Origin: Planctomycetes bacterium B3_Pla
GTDB lineage: Bacteria; Planctomycetota; Phycisphaerae; Sedimentisphaerales; Anaerobacaceae
Direction of reading: 5' to 3'
DNA: 64,000 nucleotides
Assembly: GCA_005223045.1 (NCBI GenBank)
Contig: NJBM01000002.1
Location: forward strand, 310,001-374,000
Shown here: piece by piece, positions 34,187-44,244 of the stretch
Numbering within the stretch: position 1 is the stretch's first letter
Layout: each line of letters starts with the position of its first letter
Translations under genes and position numbers: made by a program
Notes under the pieces: model-generated
Seen by the model: the letters and a program-made list of their open reading frames with translations, nothing else
What the model was told of the DNA's origin: nothing
Databases searched by the model: none

Positions 34187-35479
34187 CTAAATCAATCGAA
34201 CCTTGCCCGGGACCGCCACCGGCCTGACCGGCAAGTCGCCGAGTTCATATTTTGCAGGAGAAAGATCGAGCTTGGACTTCATGGCCCATTTCCAGCTCAA
34301 CGCCCGGCCCGTGTAAGCGCTCATCCGGCCCAGGATGACCGTCATGGTGCTTTCGGCGAGTCTTTTGCACTCATTGATAGGCTCGCCGTCGCGGATGCTC
34401 CCGATCAGATTCGCACACTGGGCCGCCTCGCCGCTGTGGATATTATCATCGTAATTGAAGATTCTCCTGCCCTTCGTGTCGTCGATGTAACCCTCGCCCC
34501 GGTTAGTGGAGATCGAGCCTTTTGTGCAAACGACGCGCTCTCCCACCCTCGGCGTGGAGCCTTCGATCTGAGAGCACATGCTCATGACGCGAATGCCGTT
34601 GGGGTATTGGTACTCGGCGGTAAAGTGGTCGTAGATGTTGCCGAACTCCGGGCCGGTCCGGGCCTGCCTGCCGCCAACGGCAAGGCACTGCACGGGAGGC
34701 GAACCGATGGCCCAGTTAAGAATGTCCATGTTGTGCAGATGCTGCTCGACGATGTGGTCGCCCGAGAGCCATACGAAGTAGGGCCAGCATCGAATCTGCC
34801 ATTCGGTGTCGGACCAGCCGGGCTTTCTATGCTCGAAGTGCCACTTGGAGCTGCCCCAGTTCCAGTAAGCCTGGCCGCCGACAACGTCGCCGAGCTTTCC
34901 ATCATGTATGCGTTGGATAAGTTCGAGATACTGCGGCTGCCATCGCTGCTGCGTTCCGACAACGATCGACAGGCGTTTCCTGTCGGCCAATTCGGCTGAG
35001 GCAAGCAGCGAACGTATGCCGACAGGATCGACCGCCCCGGGTTTCTCCACGAAAATATGCTTGCCGGCCTCAATCGCCGCCTTGACCATTTGCGGCCGAA
35101 AAGCCGGCGGGGTCGTCAGCATTACCACGTCCACTTCCTTCATCGCCATGACTTTCTTGTATGCATCGAAGCCGAGAAAGCTCGTCTCAGGCGTCACTTT
35201 CACCTTGCCGCGAAAGGCTTCTTTCATTTTGGCAAGCGAGCTGTCGATTCTGTCCTGAAAGATGTCCGCCACCGCGACCATCTCCAAACCTTTGGCAGAG
35301 TTGAGACAATCTATTGCGTCTCTGGTCCCTCTATCGCCGCAGCCGATAAGGGCGATCCCCATTTTATCCGAACCGGCGGCAAAACTCCTGCTGTTTTGTG
35401 CCGCCAATGCTCCTGCCGAGACGGCAGCGCCGGCCTTCAACAAGTCTCTTCGTGATATCTGCTTTGTCTTGCCTTTCAT
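34187..35479 (-). CDS. Tat-exported Gfo/Idh/MocA oxidoreductase
   Basis: 430 residues from ATG 35479, with GAGGAAC seven bases upstream; the frame to 35500 adds seven residues. Tat signal KQISRRDLLKAGAAVSAGAL. Rossmann motif ALIGCGDRGTRDA, then DVVMLTTPP, the EKP motif in HIFVEKPGAV, and a C-terminal substrate domain (GDHIVEQHLHNMDILNWAIG, with the conserved histidines). Reaction: NAD(P)-linked oxidation or reduction of a sugar or derivative. Lies between the aldo/keto reductase and the rhamnosidase on the same strand, consistent with sugar turnover at the cell surface; substrate not determined. Confidence 0.92.
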   Translation of the reverse strand: MKGKTKQISRRDLLKAGAAVSAGALAAQNSRSFAAGSDKMGIALIGCGDRGTRDAIDCLNSAKGLEMVAVADIFQDRIDSSLAKMKEAFRGKVKVTPETSFLGFDAYKKVMAMKEVDVVMLTTPPAFRPQMVKAAIEAGKHIFVEKPGAVDPVGIRSLLASAELADRKRLSIVVGTQQRWQPQYLELIQRIHDGKLGDVVGGQAYWNWGSSKWHFEHRKPGWSDTEWQIRCWPYFVWLSGDHIVEQHLHNMDILNWAIGSPPVQCLAVGGRQARTGPEFGNIYDHFTAEYQYPNGIRVMSMCSQIEGSTPRVGERVVCTKGSISTNRGEGYIDDTKGRRIFNYDDNIHSGEAAQCANLIGSIRDGEPINECKRLAESTMTVILGRMSAYTGRALSWKWAMKSKLDLSPAKYELGDLPVRPVAVPGKVRLI

Positions 35480-35690
35480 TTTCCGTTCCTCTATTAGCAT
35501 CGAATATCCGGTTTATCTTCAGATTGATGGAGCACGATTATAAGCTGTGAGAGCGGTTTATGCAATACGAGCAAGGGCACTCGAACAATTAGCCCGGCAA
35601 CATTCGCGCAACTCACGCGAACCGCCGGCTCTCAACAAATATCGTCGTGATATCCGCTTCATTCCGTTCTTGATCTATTGACAAGTCGCT

Positions 35691-38444
35691 TCAAAAACGA
35701 GACTGAAACTCATATTGGCCGGAACCGACTTCAAGAACAACGCGTCTGACATTCTTTTTCGTTCCGCGGGCCGGCTCCACTCGCAAGAACACAACGCCGT
35801 GGGCTTTCGCCGCCGATTGGCTGCTTTCGGTCACTGTTTTTGGATCCGTTGTCGGTACGTGCACCTCGGCGGTAGTATTTGCCGGTACAGCGATCCGCCA
35901 GTAGAAGCGGTTTTCTTCAATCCGCCACCGGCTTTCAATGCGGCCGTGAATACTGTCATAGTGTCCCGAGGCGGACGTCAGGTCGCCGACAGGTTCGGGC
36001 CGAAGCAGCAAACGTTTGAAGCCGACCGAATCCGGAGCCTGCCGAATGCCGAGTATCGAATTCTGGAACCATTCCTGAATGTGGCCGAACATGCAGTGGT
36101 TCATGGATGAGCCGGGCTTGTCCCACCTTTCGGAGAGCGTTTTGAAGCCGAGTTTGAGCATGTGACCGTAGCCCGGCGCGTCGGTGCGGTTAATCATTCG
36201 ATAAACCACATCGGAGCGTCCACCTTCGGCCAGTGCCTGCACTAACATGCGGAAGCAAACCTCTCCGGTGCTCTGGCGATACTGCGCTGCTTTAAGTTTC
36301 GTAACCAGATTGTCCAAAACGTTTTTGCGGGCCTCTTCGGGCACCAGGTCGAAATAAAGCGCTGTAGCCAGCGATGCCTGAGAGCTCGTGGCAACGGAAT
36401 GATCGGCCGGCTTATAATAGGCCTTCATGAAGTCCAGCCTTACCTGCCGGGCGAGTTCGTCAAACTCCGCGGCATCGGCTCGCTTGCCCAATCTCTCTGC
36501 AACTCGATTCAGGATTCGGGCGTTATCATAAAGAAACGCCGTAGCGGGTAATTCGCCCGGCGTAAGCTGCGATGCGCCGCGGTGGCCAGCCTGCGGCGTC
36601 CAGTCGTACCAATCTCCTAATCCCGGTTTAACCAGCCCCTGTTCGTTGCGCGTCGACGCCAAATAACGTGTGTATCGCTTCATCGTCTCGTACTGCTGCT
36701 CTTCAATAGCATTATCGCCGTACCATTTGTATAGCAAATTCGGCAACTGCACGCAGGCGCTGCCCCATTCGGGCGATTCGAAGAACCCGCCCTTGAATCG
36801 CGTGTACTCCGGCGCGATGTCGGGAACCATGCCGCTGTCCAGTTGCGACTCGGTCGTGTCGCGGCATATCTTCCTGTAGAGGCGATGAACGTCACGATGG
36901 TAGAAAATCGACGGTCCCATCAGGTGGGATACTTCCAGCCAGCCCAATTTCTCGCGATGCGGGCAGTCGGTCAAAACGCTTTGCAGGTTGCTTCGCACCG
37001 AACGATCAATCATGGCGTTGGTATCGTTCAGCAGTAGGTTGGAGCACTCGAAACTACCAACCGCAGCCGCCGAGCTTGTGAGGAATTCGCTGCCCGCTTC
37101 CAAGAGTAGTGCCCGCTGCCCGCCGCTCTTAGCATCATCAGGTCGGTCCACGCCGGAGATATACAGGTACTGGAAGCTGAAATACGTGAAGCGGGGTCGA
37201 AAGACTTCCTCGTCCTCGCCCTTGAGCGTATAAGTATAAACGTGACCTCCATTTTGCAGCCACGGCTGCCCTTGCTTCTCGGCACAGGTGATAACCACCT
37301 GGCTGCCGGACGATCCTCTGACTTTTATCACCGGCCGGGCAGACAAATTTGTTCCGCAGTCAATTTCGTATTGACCTTCTTCGAGACGCCGGATCGCCAG
37401 AGCAGGCAGGTAATCGGCCACCTTGACCGGCGGCGCGTACTGGGCCGCGAGATTGCCGCCGGGACCGTCGCAGATCTTCGCTCGGGACCATGCCCTGTCG
37501 TCAAAGCCCGGTTTGTTCCAGCCGGGCTGCTCTCGCCGGGCATCGTAATCCTCGCCGCCGAAGATGCAGGTGAATAGGATCGGCCCGGGCGAATACTTCC
37601 ACGTCTCATCCGAGGCAATTACCTCGGTCGAGCCATCGGCGAAAGTGACGTGCATCCGGCAAATGAGTTTTGGCGGACCGAACGTGCCTTTGAACTTCGT
37701 GTAACGACCGCCGGGTACATTGTACATGCCGTTGCCGAGCATCGCTGCGATGACATTTTCGCCCGGCTCCAGCATACTTGTTACGTCGTATGTGCTGTAC
37801 AGGCAAGTCCTGCGATAGTTCGTCCAGCCCGGGTCCATCTCGTGGTCCCCTGCGCGCCGGCCGTTTATATGCAACTCATAGTGGCCCAATCCGCATATAT
37901 GAATTATCGCGCGCTTGAGAGGTTTGCCAAGTCGAAATGATTTTCGAAAGACAGGCAGTGGGTCTTTGTCCGTCCGATTCGCGGTGATCCACTTCGCCTG
38001 CCAATCCGCTTTGTCGAGCAGGCCCGTCGTCCAGGACGCTGTGCGGCTCCAGGCTGAGGCATTGCCGGCATCGTCCCAGACCCGGACTTTCCAAAACACT
38101 CGCTGTGAGGATTTCAGCGGTCGGCCGCGATAGGGAAGCTGGATTGTCTCGCTGGAAGCCACTTTGCCGCTGTCCCACAAATCCCCTTTGCCTTTTGTCA
38201 AGGCCTCGATGGAAGAGGCGACGATGAGCCTGAAAGCGGTCTGACTTTGATTGCGTTTTGTGCCTTCGAGCATCCAGGAAAGGCGCGGATTCATCACGTC
38301 CACACCAAGCGGGTTCCGGGCGTATTCGCATCGAAGTTCAACAGGAGCCAAATTGCCGGCCGCGGCAGGAGTCCGAGCGGAAACCGGGCCAAACAAGCAC
38401 AATCCTTGTAGCAGGGTAGCCGCTATAATTGTCCTCTTTGCCAT
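35691..38444 (-). CDS. Secreted alpha-L-rhamnosidase, GH78
   Basis: 917 residues from ATG 38444 (GGGGAACGAGAA just upstream), giving signal MAKRTIIAATLLQGLCLFGP. Fn3-like N-terminal domain (PVELRCEYARNPLGVDVMNP), then carbohydrate-binding beta domains with GLGHYELHINGRRAGDHEMD and WTNYRRTCLYSTYDVT, which are GH78 hallmarks. The (alpha/alpha)6 barrel has the active-site motif TDCPHREKLGWLEVSHL and later WYDWTPQAGHRG. The C-terminal beta domain ends VHVPTTDP. Full length for the family. It releases L-rhamnose from pectin or other polysaccharides; the rhamnulokinase at the left edge would use the product after isomerisation. Confidence 0.92.
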   Translation of the reverse strand: MAKRTIIAATLLQGLCLFGPVSARTPAAAGNLAPVELRCEYARNPLGVDVMNPRLSWMLEGTKRNQSQTAFRLIVASSIEALTKGKGDLWDSGKVASSETIQLPYRGRPLKSSQRVFWKVRVWDDAGNASAWSRTASWTTGLLDKADWQAKWITANRTDKDPLPVFRKSFRLGKPLKRAIIHICGLGHYELHINGRRAGDHEMDPGWTNYRRTCLYSTYDVTSMLEPGENVIAAMLGNGMYNVPGGRYTKFKGTFGPPKLICRMHVTFADGSTEVIASDETWKYSPGPILFTCIFGGEDYDARREQPGWNKPGFDDRAWSRAKICDGPGGNLAAQYAPPVKVADYLPALAIRRLEEGQYEIDCGTNLSARPVIKVRGSSGSQVVITCAEKQGQPWLQNGGHVYTYTLKGEDEEVFRPRFTYFSFQYLYISGVDRPDDAKSGGQRALLLEAGSEFLTSSAAAVGSFECSNLLLNDTNAMIDRSVRSNLQSVLTDCPHREKLGWLEVSHLMGPSIFYHRDVHRLYRKICRDTTESQLDSGMVPDIAPEYTRFKGGFFESPEWGSACVQLPNLLYKWYGDNAIEEQQYETMKRYTRYLASTRNEQGLVKPGLGDWYDWTPQAGHRGASQLTPGELPATAFLYDNARILNRVAERLGKRADAAEFDELARQVRLDFMKAYYKPADHSVATSSQASLATALYFDLVPEEARKNVLDNLVTKLKAAQYRQSTGEVCFRMLVQALAEGGRSDVVYRMINRTDAPGYGHMLKLGFKTLSERWDKPGSSMNHCMFGHIQEWFQNSILGIRQAPDSVGFKRLLLRPEPVGDLTSASGHYDSIHGRIESRWRIEENRFYWRIAVPANTTAEVHVPTTDPKTVTESSQSAAKAHGVVFLRVEPARGTKKNVRRVVLEVGSGQYEFQSRF

Positions 38445-38590
38445 TTCTCGTTCCCCTGTGCCATGCAAAAGCTTCTGAGGACGGTCTAATCACGTTAAAT
38501 TGTAATCGAGAGTCTTGAAATGACAAGGACTTTCGTGAAACCTGCCTGCGTTAAGGGATTCGGTGACGAAAAGGATTTCAAGATTTGGAT

Positions 38591-38619
38591 TTGACTTTCA
38601 GGAAAAGACTTGATAATCT
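38591..38619 (+). promoter_or_regulatory. Promoter of the 38705 lipoprotein gene
   Basis: TTGACT (38591-38596), 17-base spacer, TAATCT (38614-38619), about 80 bases before the ATG. Confidence 0.65.
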
Positions 38620-38704
38620 GTCCGTACGAGGCTCGGCGGCGCCGCTGAGCGGGGATAGTAAGTGGAAAACGCCGGATCCGGTTTTGTCCGAAAGGAGTTT
38701 CACA

Positions 38705-39037
38705 ATGAAAATTTGGGCCGTTCTTTTGCTTGTCATCACAGCGTGTTTCTGCACCGGTTGCGCGAAGTATTACTATCAGGAAGGCAAAAGTTTTACTGAG
38801 TGCGCGAAGGCCCGGGCGAACTGCCGGGCCGAGTTGAAGAAGCGTCTGGCCGTCGAATCGCGAAGGTCCGGGAATTATGAAAACAAATTCATGGAAGATT
38901 GCATGGAGCGCAAAGGATACAGGCTCGTCACGGAAGGTAAGCTGCCTCTCGACGCCAAGAGGAAAGACCCCGATACCACCCTTAGCGGGTTCCTCTACGG
39001 GCAACGACGAGGCGTAGCCGGCACGGTGGACGAGTAA
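38705..39037 (+). CDS. Small lipoprotein, unknown function
   Basis: 110 residues. ATG 38705 is set by AAAGGAG eight bases upstream and by the signal MKIWAVLLLVITACFCTGC, a lipoprotein signal with Cys19 at the lipobox. The mature part is short, basic and Cys-containing (FTECAKARANCRAELKKRL, FMEDCMERKGYRLV), a layout seen in small outer-membrane lipoproteins, but no family was recognised. Expressed alone from its own promoter. Earlier ATGs in frame, up to 38585, lie inside the promoter. Confidence 0.75.
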   Translation: MKIWAVLLLVITACFCTGCAKYYYQEGKSFTECAKARANCRAELKKRLAVESRRSGNYENKFMEDCMERKGYRLVTEGKLPLDAKRKDPDTTLSGFLYGQRRGVAGTVDE

Positions 39038-39040
39038 TAA

Positions 39041-39104
39041 GGTATCAGGATATCAGAGTATCAGGATATCAGGATGCAGGGTATCAGTAATCAGGTCATC
39101 AGGA
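39041..39104 (+). repeat. TATCAGGATATCAG microrepeat
   Basis: At least six imperfect copies of (G)TATCAGGA, related to the reverse complement of the CCTGATAACC words at 16746-16865. It is followed by ATTGGCGATTGTCGAT and AATCGCCAATCGCACATCGC words (39140-39210). No coding content. Confidence 0.6.
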
Positions 39105-39220
39105 ATAACAATCCGTCCGTGGCGGACCAACTGGTATCCTGATTTTCGATTGGCGATTGTCGATCGTTGCGGTATGAAATCGCCAATCGCACATCGCAAA
39201 TCGCCGATTAATTGGTGCCC

Positions 39221-39482
39221 ATGAAGGAGAAAGTCTCTCAACAGGATCAATCAATCGATTTGCAGATAATAGAAGGTGCAGAAGGCATTTCGGAGTTTGC
39301 CAACGCCTGGGACGATCTGTTTGATCAGACTGCTGATGCACGTCATTCGCGATTCCCGCGCGGACGACATCCTATCGTTCGATTTTATACACGGAGACGC
39401 CGCATCAGAGCGAGAATACATCGTCTCAAGCAAAGGACAGCATGATTTTGTTTCGAGAAATATATTAACTCTCTGGAGGTGA
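39221..39482 (+). pseudogene. Remnant of a CelD/FemAB-like (GNAT) acyltransferase gene with internal deletion
   Basis: From ATG 39221 the first frame reads QQDQSIDLQIIEGAEGISEF then ANAWDDLFDQTADA, which matches the N-terminal start of FemAB/CelD-type GNAT proteins. This is lost about residue 44, and a different frame (DDILSFDFIHGDAASEREYI, then SRNILTLWR) matches the C-terminal end of the same family, where FDF-x-x-GD is common. About 250 residues between them are missing, so this looks like a deletion derivative. It ends five bases before the next gene's ATG, which has its own ribosome site. Confidence 0.45.
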
Positions 39483-39486
39483 AATT

Positions 39487-40860
39487 ATGAACACAGCCAA
39501 GAAAATCAGTCGTCGGCAATTCGTATCAGGCTCTGCGGCGATGGCGGCGCTGACCGTCGTTCCCGCACACGTTCTGGCCGGAGCGGGGCGAATCCCGCCG
39601 AGTGAGACTATACAGATCGCCGGAGTGGGTATCGGCGGCGTCGGACACGGCCAGATCCGCAGTATAAGCCAGCAGCGTAACGTTAAGATTGTCGCCCTGT
39701 GCGACGTCGATGACGTGTACGCAAAGAAAACGTATGACGTGTTCCCGAATGCAAGGACGTATCGCGACTATCGCGAGATGCTGGATGCCGAGGGCGACAA
39801 GATCGACGCGATGTATTGCGGCACGCCCGATCACACTCATGCGGTCATTGTCAAGCCCGCATTAGAGAAGGGCAAGCACGTGTGCTGCGTAAAACCGCTG
39901 ACGCGGACAATTCATGAAAACCGGGTCCTTACGAAGTCCGCACGGCAGGCCGGCGTGGCTACCCAGGTAACAGCCTCGGCCAACACGTCCGAAAGTGCCT
40001 GCCGATTGTGTGAGATGATATGGGACGGCGCTATCGGCGACGTTCGCGAGGTGCACTGCTGGTCGAATCGCCCGTTGTGGCCGCAGGGCATGATGCGGCC
40101 TCCGGGCCGGGACCAAGTGCCGGAGACGCTTGACTGGGACTTGTGGATAGGGCCGGCTCCGATGCGGCCGTTCAAGGACAAATGGCAGCGCGACGATCTG
40201 GCCCTCAAACAAGTTCTGTCCAGGAATCCGCAGGCCGCCGTGTATCATCCGTGGAACTTCCGCGGCTGGTGGGACTTCGGCACCGGCGCCCTCGGCGATA
40301 TGGGTTGCCACCACTTCAACACGGTATATAGGGCCCTGAAGCTGACGTATCCAACCAGAATCAGCGCCAGCGCTTCTAAGGTCCTAGACGAGACCGCCCC
40401 CCTGGCATCCATTGTGACTTTCGAGTTTCCTGCGCGGGAAGGGATGCCGCCCGTGAAGCTCGTCTGGTACGACGGCGGTCTAAAGCCGCTGCGCCCCGAT
40501 GAATTGGAGTCGGGTCGGGAACTGCCGGCATCGGGCAACATGTATGTCGGCGACAAGGGCAAAATATTGGACAGAAGGATAATCCCCGAGTCTAAGATGA
40601 AAGCTTATAAGTCGCCGCCCAAGACGCTCAAACGAAGATCGGGCACGTGGGGCGAATGGGTCGAGGCCATCAGGGGCGGCGAGCCGGCCGGCTGCAACTT
40701 CGATCAGGCGAGCCTGATAACCGAAGTCGTGCTGTTGGGCAACATAGCGATCCGGACGGCAAAGACCTTAGACTACAACGCAGAAGCGATGCGATTTACA
40801 AACAACGAAGCCGCGAACAAGTACGTCAACGAGCCGTATCGTTCAGGATGGCATCTGTGA
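39487..40860 (+). CDS. Tat-exported Gfo/Idh/MocA oxidoreductase, second
   Basis: 457 residues. GGAGGTG lies seven bases upstream. Tat signal [20 protein letters not shown] to about residue 33. Rossmann motif [32 protein letters not shown], and the motif [11 protein letters not shown] where the usual EKP is VKP. The C-terminal domain has PRNxxWNF-like [20 protein letters not shown], the conserved GD-x-G/H block with CHHFN. Tat-borne members of this type are abundant in planctomycetes and act on sugars or inositols; the substrate is unknown. A lone gene preceding tRNA-Ser. Confidence 0.92.
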   Translation: MNTAKKISRRQFVSGSAAMAALTVVPAHVLAGAGRIPPSETIQIAGVGIGGVGHGQIRSISQQRNVKIVALCDVDDVYAKKTYDVFPNARTYRDYREMLDAEGDKIDAMYCGTPDHTHAVIVKPALEKGKHVCCVKPLTRTIHENRVLTKSARQAGVATQVTASANTSESACRLCEMIWDGAIGDVREVHCWSNRPLWPQGMMRPPGRDQVPETLDWDLWIGPAPMRPFKDKWQRDDLALKQVLSRNPQAAVYHPWNFRGWWDFGTGALGDMGCHHFNTVYRALKLTYPTRISASASKVLDETAPLASIVTFEFPAREGMPPVKLVWYDGGLKPLRPDELESGRELPASGNMYVGDKGKILDRRIIPESKMKAYKSPPKTLKRRSGTWGEWVEAIRGGEPAGCNFDQASLITEVVLLGNIAIRTAKTLDYNAEAMRFTNNEAANKYVNEPYRSGWHL

Positions 40861-40897
40861 AGTCTGCCGGAGAGAGCGACGTTTGTCCTCAATTCGC

Positions 40898-40926
40898 TTG
40901 CTATGCAGACTTGCCGGCTGTAAAGT
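40898..40926 (+). promoter_or_regulatory. Possible promoter of tRNA-Ser
   Basis: TTGCTA (40898-40903), 17-base spacer, TAAAGT (40921-40926), 14 bases before the tRNA. Confidence 0.4.
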
Positions 40927-40939
40927 AAGCGAGATGTCC

Positions 40940-41024
40940 GGAGCAGTGGCCGAGCGGCTTAAGGCGATGGTCTTGAAAACCATTGTACCGAAAGGTACCG
41001 GGGGTTCGAATCCCTCCTGCTCCG
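40940..41024 (+). tRNA. tRNA-Ser (TGA)
   Basis: Acceptor GGAGCAG pairs with CTGCTCC (41017-41023). Anticodon loop CTTGAAA within ATGGT/ACCAT gives anticodon TGA. Long variable arm TACCGAAAGGTA, as in class II tRNAs. T arm GGGGG-TTCGAAT-CCCTC. Discriminator G; CCA not encoded. Confidence 0.95.
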
Positions 41025-41173
41025 TTACAGAAAAAAGGCCGCAAAGACGTCTATAAGAACCTCTGGCGTTATCTCAAAGGCATTTCAGAATAGCACTGAT
41101 ATGCGATCCCTCCGCACAAAGAACAAGCTCCACTGCCCCCAATAGTCAATAGAAAATAGTCAATAATCAATCG

Positions 41174-44100
41174 CTAAGAGCATCCCATGGAGTTGCCGCA
41201 GTTGAAGCATTTGTAGCATGTGCCGTTGCGGACTGTGATTGAGCCGCAAATATCGCACGCGGGAGCGTCGGTGGGGAAATGGGCAAACTGGCTGTTAAAC
41301 TGTAGCATAGCCTTGGCCTCGGGCTGTAATGCTCCCGATTCGTCAATTACAGTCGAACCCACCAGCACGCCGATTCGACTCGCCAACCCGGCTAATCTGC
41401 GCTTCGACTCGGCAGACGCTTGTTTATTCGCTCGCTCCGAAACCGACGATTTTCTGCCCTCTCGTTTGGCGACTTTCACCTCGGCGATCTTTTGTGCCAG
41501 GTCCTTGGTCTTTTCAACCAGTTTCTTGGCGGTCGTCGCATTCTTGTTTTCCGCCGGGTCGGGTGTTGCAGTTCTGTTGGGAGTATTTTCGTCCGCATAC
41601 CCCGGTATGAACTGACAGCCCAGCCAGCAGAAAATGTAGTCAATCAGGCTTTTTGCAAACGGAATATCCCTGTTCGATGTCATGCCCGACGGCTCGAACC
41701 TGGCGTGCCGGAATTTGTCCACTAAAGTGATTAGAGGCACGCCGTATTGTAAAGCCATCGACGTGCACGTGCCGATGACATCCATGAGGCCCCCGACGGT
41801 GCTGCCCTCCTTGGCCATGGTGATAAACAGCTCACCAGGCTGACCGTCCTCATATAGCCCCACCGTCAGGTAACCCTCATGTCCTGTAACAGAAAATTTG
41901 TGTGTTATACTTTGCCGCGTGTCCGGCAGCCGGCGTCGGAACGGCCGGGCCGGAGCGGGCGCCTTGGCTTTGGCTTCCTTGTGCTTCTTCGTGGAAACAG
42001 GTTGAAGCTTCTTCGAGCCGTCGCGATAGATCGCAACGGCCTTTAGCCCGAGTTTCCAGCCTTCCATATATGCGGCGGCGATACCCTCGGTTGTGCTCTC
42101 CTTGGGCATATTTATTGTTTTGCTTATGGCGCCTGAAATAAACGGCTGCACCGCCGCCATCATTTTCAGATGGGCCATATAGTTAATGAACCTTTTGCCG
42201 TTACGGGGCCTGAAAGCACAATCGAAAACCGCCAAATGGTTCGGATCAAGTTTTTTCGCTCCCTCGATGGTCTCATGCTCGTCCACATAATCGCAGATGG
42301 CTTTGATATCGTCGGCGCTGTAGCCGAGCCTTTCGAGAGCCATCGGCACGGTCCTGTTGACGAGTTTGAGCATTCCGCCGCCGGCCAGGAGTTTGTATTT
42401 GACCAGCGCTATGTCCGGCTCGATGCCCGTCGTATCACAGTCCATCAGAAAGCCAATTGTTCCGGTAGGCGCGATGACGGTCGCCTGAGCATTGCGCAGG
42501 CCCACTTTGGAGCCGGCGTCGAGGGCCTGGTCCCAGGCATCCTTAGCGGCATTGCGCAGATAATCCGGGCAATGAGATACCGGCAGGTCGCAAACGTGCT
42601 GTCGGTGCATGTTTATGACCTTGAGCATCGCATCGGAGTTTTTCTCGAACTGCTCAAAAGGCTCTTTGACCGAGGCTATTTCGGAACTTGCCGCATAAGC
42701 TGTGCCCGTCATAATAGCACTGATAGCCCCGGCTATCGCCCTGGCCTGGTCGGAATCGTAGGGAAGCGCCAGACTCATCATAAGAGAGCCGAGGTTGGCA
42801 AAGCCCAGACCGAGCGGGCGGAACAGATGACTGTTTACAGCGACCGCCTCATCCGGGTAGCTGCCGTTATCGACCAGAATCTCCTGGGCGATGATGAATA
42901 TTCGAATCGCCTTCCTGAAAGCCTCGACGTCGAACGAGCCGTCCTCTTTGCGGAACTTCATGAGATTCAGCGAGGCCAGGTTACACGCCGAATCATCGAT
43001 AAACATGTATTCACTGCACGGGTTTGAAGCGTTAATCGGCCCCGAGTTCGGGCAGGTATGCCAGCGGTTGACCGTGCTGTGGTATTGCATCCCGGGATCG
43101 CCGCAAACCCTCGTTCCCTCGGCAATCAAATCCATCAATTCACGTGCCGAATGCTCGCCAACTTTTTCGCCAGTCGTTACAGCGTGCGTGATCCAGGCAG
43201 CGTCTTTCTCCACCGCCTGCATAAACTCATCGGTCACGCGCACGGAGAGATTGGAATTCTGAAACATTACGCTGTTGTACGCCTGGTTGTTGTAGTCCCC
43301 GTCGTAGCCCGCCTCGATAAGCGCCCAGGCCTTCTTTTCTTCCTCCGTCTTGCAGGTGATAAATTCCCTGATGTCAGGATGGGTAACCTTTAGCGATTGC
43401 ATCTTTGCCGCCCGGCGGGTTTTGCCTCCGGACTTAATCACTGCTGCTATCTGGTCGTAAACCCTCATGAAACTCAGAGGCCCCGAAGGTTTGCCTCCGC
43501 CTGAGAGTTTTTCTTTGCTGCTTCTCAGTGTTGAAAGATCGGTTCCGGTTCCAGAGCCGTGCTTGAACAGCATTGCTTCGCTGGTGGCCAGTCGCATTAT
43601 ATCTTTCATCGAGTCCTCGACCGACTGGATGAAACATGCCGAGGCCTGCGGATACTCGTAACTGTTCTCACAGGCAACAGCCTTCTTGCTCTTGGGGTCC
43701 CAACGGAAATTGTGCCTGCCGCCGGCAACATCGTAAACGTCCAGAAGGCCCACGTTGAACCAGACGGGTGAATTGAACGCCCCGCATTGATTCACACACA
43801 GCCATGTCAGCTCGTTGTAGAAAACCTCGGCGTCTTCACCGGTCGCGAAGTAACCGTCTTTCCTGCCTCGCCGGGCGATTGCCTTACAAACACGATGAAC
43901 GAGCTGCTTGACGGAATTCTCCCGCTGGCCGGACTCGACATCACCGTAGAAGTATTTGCTCGCGACGACTTTTGTTGCCAGTTGGCTCCAGGAAACCGGG
44001 ACCTCGATATCGTCCTGCTCGAAGATCACCTGCCCGTCATCGCCGGCAATTTTTGCCGAACGCATTTCCCATTCAAGCTGCTCGAAGGGATGCACGCCCG

Positions 44101-44215
44101 GCGTGGAAAAGAATCGCTCTATCTTCAAACCCATTGATTCGGAGGCTTTCACAGGTGTTTCCGTTCGCGACTGCTCAGCGCTGAAAGGGTTCTCAATATC
44201 GAACTCAAAAGACAT
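41174..44215 (-). CDS. nrdJ: Adenosylcobalamin-dependent (class II) ribonucleotide reductase
   Basis: 1013 residues, within the range of the long NrdJ type. Conserved segments: GAFNSPVWFNVG, ACFIQSVEDSM, FKHGSGTGTDLSTLR, the active-site loop PCSEYMFIDDSACNLASLNL, and APTGTIGFLMDCDTTGIEPD. The C-terminal part has the zinc-like end CDICGS...CYKCFNCGNSMGCS. Makes deoxyribonucleotides using a B12 radical and so needs no oxygen and no activating enzyme. Control by NrdR is indicated by two boxes at 44245-44290. It is the only ribonucleotide reductase in the window. Confidence 0.95.
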   Translation of the reverse strand: MSFEFDIENPFSAEQSRTETPVKASESMGLKIERFFSTPGVHPFEQLEWEMRSAKIAGDDGQVIFEQDDIEVPVSWSQLATKVVASKYFYGDVESGQRENSVKQLVHRVCKAIARRGRKDGYFATGEDAEVFYNELTWLCVNQCGAFNSPVWFNVGLLDVYDVAGGRHNFRWDPKSKKAVACENSYEYPQASACFIQSVEDSMKDIMRLATSEAMLFKHGSGTGTDLSTLRSSKEKLSGGGKPSGPLSFMRVYDQIAAVIKSGGKTRRAAKMQSLKVTHPDIREFITCKTEEEKKAWALIEAGYDGDYNNQAYNSVMFQNSNLSVRVTDEFMQAVEKDAAWITHAVTTGEKVGEHSARELMDLIAEGTRVCGDPGMQYHSTVNRWHTCPNSGPINASNPCSEYMFIDDSACNLASLNLMKFRKEDGSFDVEAFRKAIRIFIIAQEILVDNGSYPDEAVAVNSHLFRPLGLGFANLGSLMMSLALPYDSDQARAIAGAISAIMTGTAYAASSEIASVKEPFEQFEKNSDAMLKVINMHRQHVCDLPVSHCPDYLRNAAKDAWDQALDAGSKVGLRNAQATVIAPTGTIGFLMDCDTTGIEPDIALVKYKLLAGGGMLKLVNRTVPMALERLGYSADDIKAICDYVDEHETIEGAKKLDPNHLAVFDCAFRPRNGKRFINYMAHLKMMAAVQPFISGAISKTINMPKESTTEGIAAAYMEGWKLGLKAVAIYRDGSKKLQPVSTKKHKEAKAKAPAPARPFRRRLPDTRQSITHKFSVTGHEGYLTVGLYEDGQPGELFITMAKEGSTVGGLMDVIGTCTSMALQYGVPLITLVDKFRHARFEPSGMTSNRDIPFAKSLIDYIFCWLGCQFIPGYADENTPNRTATPDPAENKNATTAKKLVEKTKDLAQKIAEVKVAKREGRKSSVSERANKQASAESKRRLAGLASRIGVLVGSTVIDESGALQPEAKAMLQFNSQFAHFPTDAPACDICGSITVRNGTCYKCFNCGNSMGCS

Positions 44216-44244
44216 TTATACGCCTCCATGCGAAAAAAAACAGA

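Noticed and set aside
39276-39482. Separate 68-residue gene overlapping the GNAT remnant
   Set aside because: Its C-terminal half fits the end of the same acyltransferase family, so it is better explained as part of one deleted gene.
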